Positions 63,389-64,000 of a stretch of 64,000 nt of DNA are shown here, piece by piece. This stretch comes from Apostichopus japonicus (Eukaryota > Echinodermata > Holothuroidea > Aspidochirotida > Stichopodidae). The notes under the pieces are model-generated. The model did no database searches and had not been told where the DNA came from. It was given only the letters and a program-made list of their open reading frames with translations. The position numbers and the translations under genes are program-made. The stretch covers positions 26,967,398-27,031,397 of the forward strand of contig NC_092577.1 in assembly GCF_037975245.1 (NCBI RefSeq), read 5' to 3'. The first letter of the stretch is position 1. Each line of letters begins with the position of its first letter.

Positions 63389-64000
63389 ACTCGACGTACG
63401 ATATTAGATTAACACGTTCGCACGTGGATTAAACTTGTAATCCGTACACAAACATAAATGGGAGTTCCCCACTAATCCATGATGTTGGAATAGGGCAACC
63501 CCTTCAAGTTCAAAAGTTCACAATGAAAAGTTTTTAACTATCAACAAGTCACCACGTGTTTGGAACTTCAGACAATAAGAATGTTACATAGGGGCTACGC
63601 AAATACGGGATTATAAACTACATACATAAGAATAGTACAGATTTATTTATATCGTTAATCGGCTTTTGTTTACTCCAGAAAATATACTTTCAATACGTAC
63701 AATGTCAATCTTTCGTACAAAAGATCTTAAAAATTAAAAAAGTAGCGAAAGATAAATATAAATGACATCGTGGAACCCCCCGCATTAATAGACGAATCCA
63801 TTTCATTACAGCATCAAATCTCAAGTACTGAACTGCTGTGTGTACCTGTACCGTACCCTAGGCTATAATAATATACAGTCCCGTGCGAAGATGGATTTAA
63901 ACTGGATATACTCCCTGCGGTTTTGGCTCAAAATTGATTAAATCGTTATAATTATTATAACAAAATGAGGTGAAATGCATAAGAGTAAGATTTTGTACAT
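63389..64000. other. Region upstream of SDHA
   Basis: Should contain the SDHA 5' untranslated region and promoter. No TATA box at a convincing distance and no neighbouring exon are seen. Confidence 0.4.

Overview
This window looks like nuclear DNA of a marine invertebrate deuterostome, most likely an echinoderm. Genes are split by many GT-AG introns, the DNA is AT-rich, the conserved proteins are animal mitochondrial ones, and one 3' processing signal has the echinoderm histone form. No prokaryotic or viral gene organisation is seen. All gene models were read by eye from splice sites, reading phase and family knowledge; no search was run.

Layout. (1) 790-14426 is flanked by a 33-bp perfect inverted repeat. 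Inside are a five-exon BEN-domain gene (8690 to 4020, minus), a divergently placed intact Tc1-type DD34E transposase (9678-10697, plus), a fold-back element with a 6-bp target duplication, and a pair of 135-bp direct repeats. The transposase stop codon is followed 33 bases later by a perfect histone-type stem-loop and then a GAAAGA downstream element. (2) 15100-16710 is a 57-bp minisatellite of about 28 copies, open across its whole length. (3) 16790-18700 holds a dispersed repeat rich in TGACC half-sites and a short initiating exon on the minus strand. (4) 21300-21820 is a LINE 3' fragment split by a hAT-like MITE. (5) 22770-34231 (plus) is an unidentified gene of at least 13 coding exons. 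It carries a TTAA-flanked element in its first coding intron and a 70-bp array at a splice donor. (6) 37040-40256 (minus) is the mitochondrial NAD+ carrier SLC25A51/52. (7) 43576-44970 (minus) encodes a small unidentified protein with an N-terminal membrane anchor; a decayed copy lies in inverted orientation at 46261-46690. (8) 49622-63388 (minus) is a complete 16-exon SDHA gene.

SDHA and SLC25A51 both serve mitochondrial oxidation (complex II and matrix NAD+ supply), but nothing shows that they are co-regulated. The most unusual signals are the histone-like 3' end on the transposase, the possible 13.6-kb two-gene transposon around it, and four unrelated minisatellites (79, 70, 67 and 57 bp) that each start at an exon-intron junction and multiply its splice site or splice-site tract.
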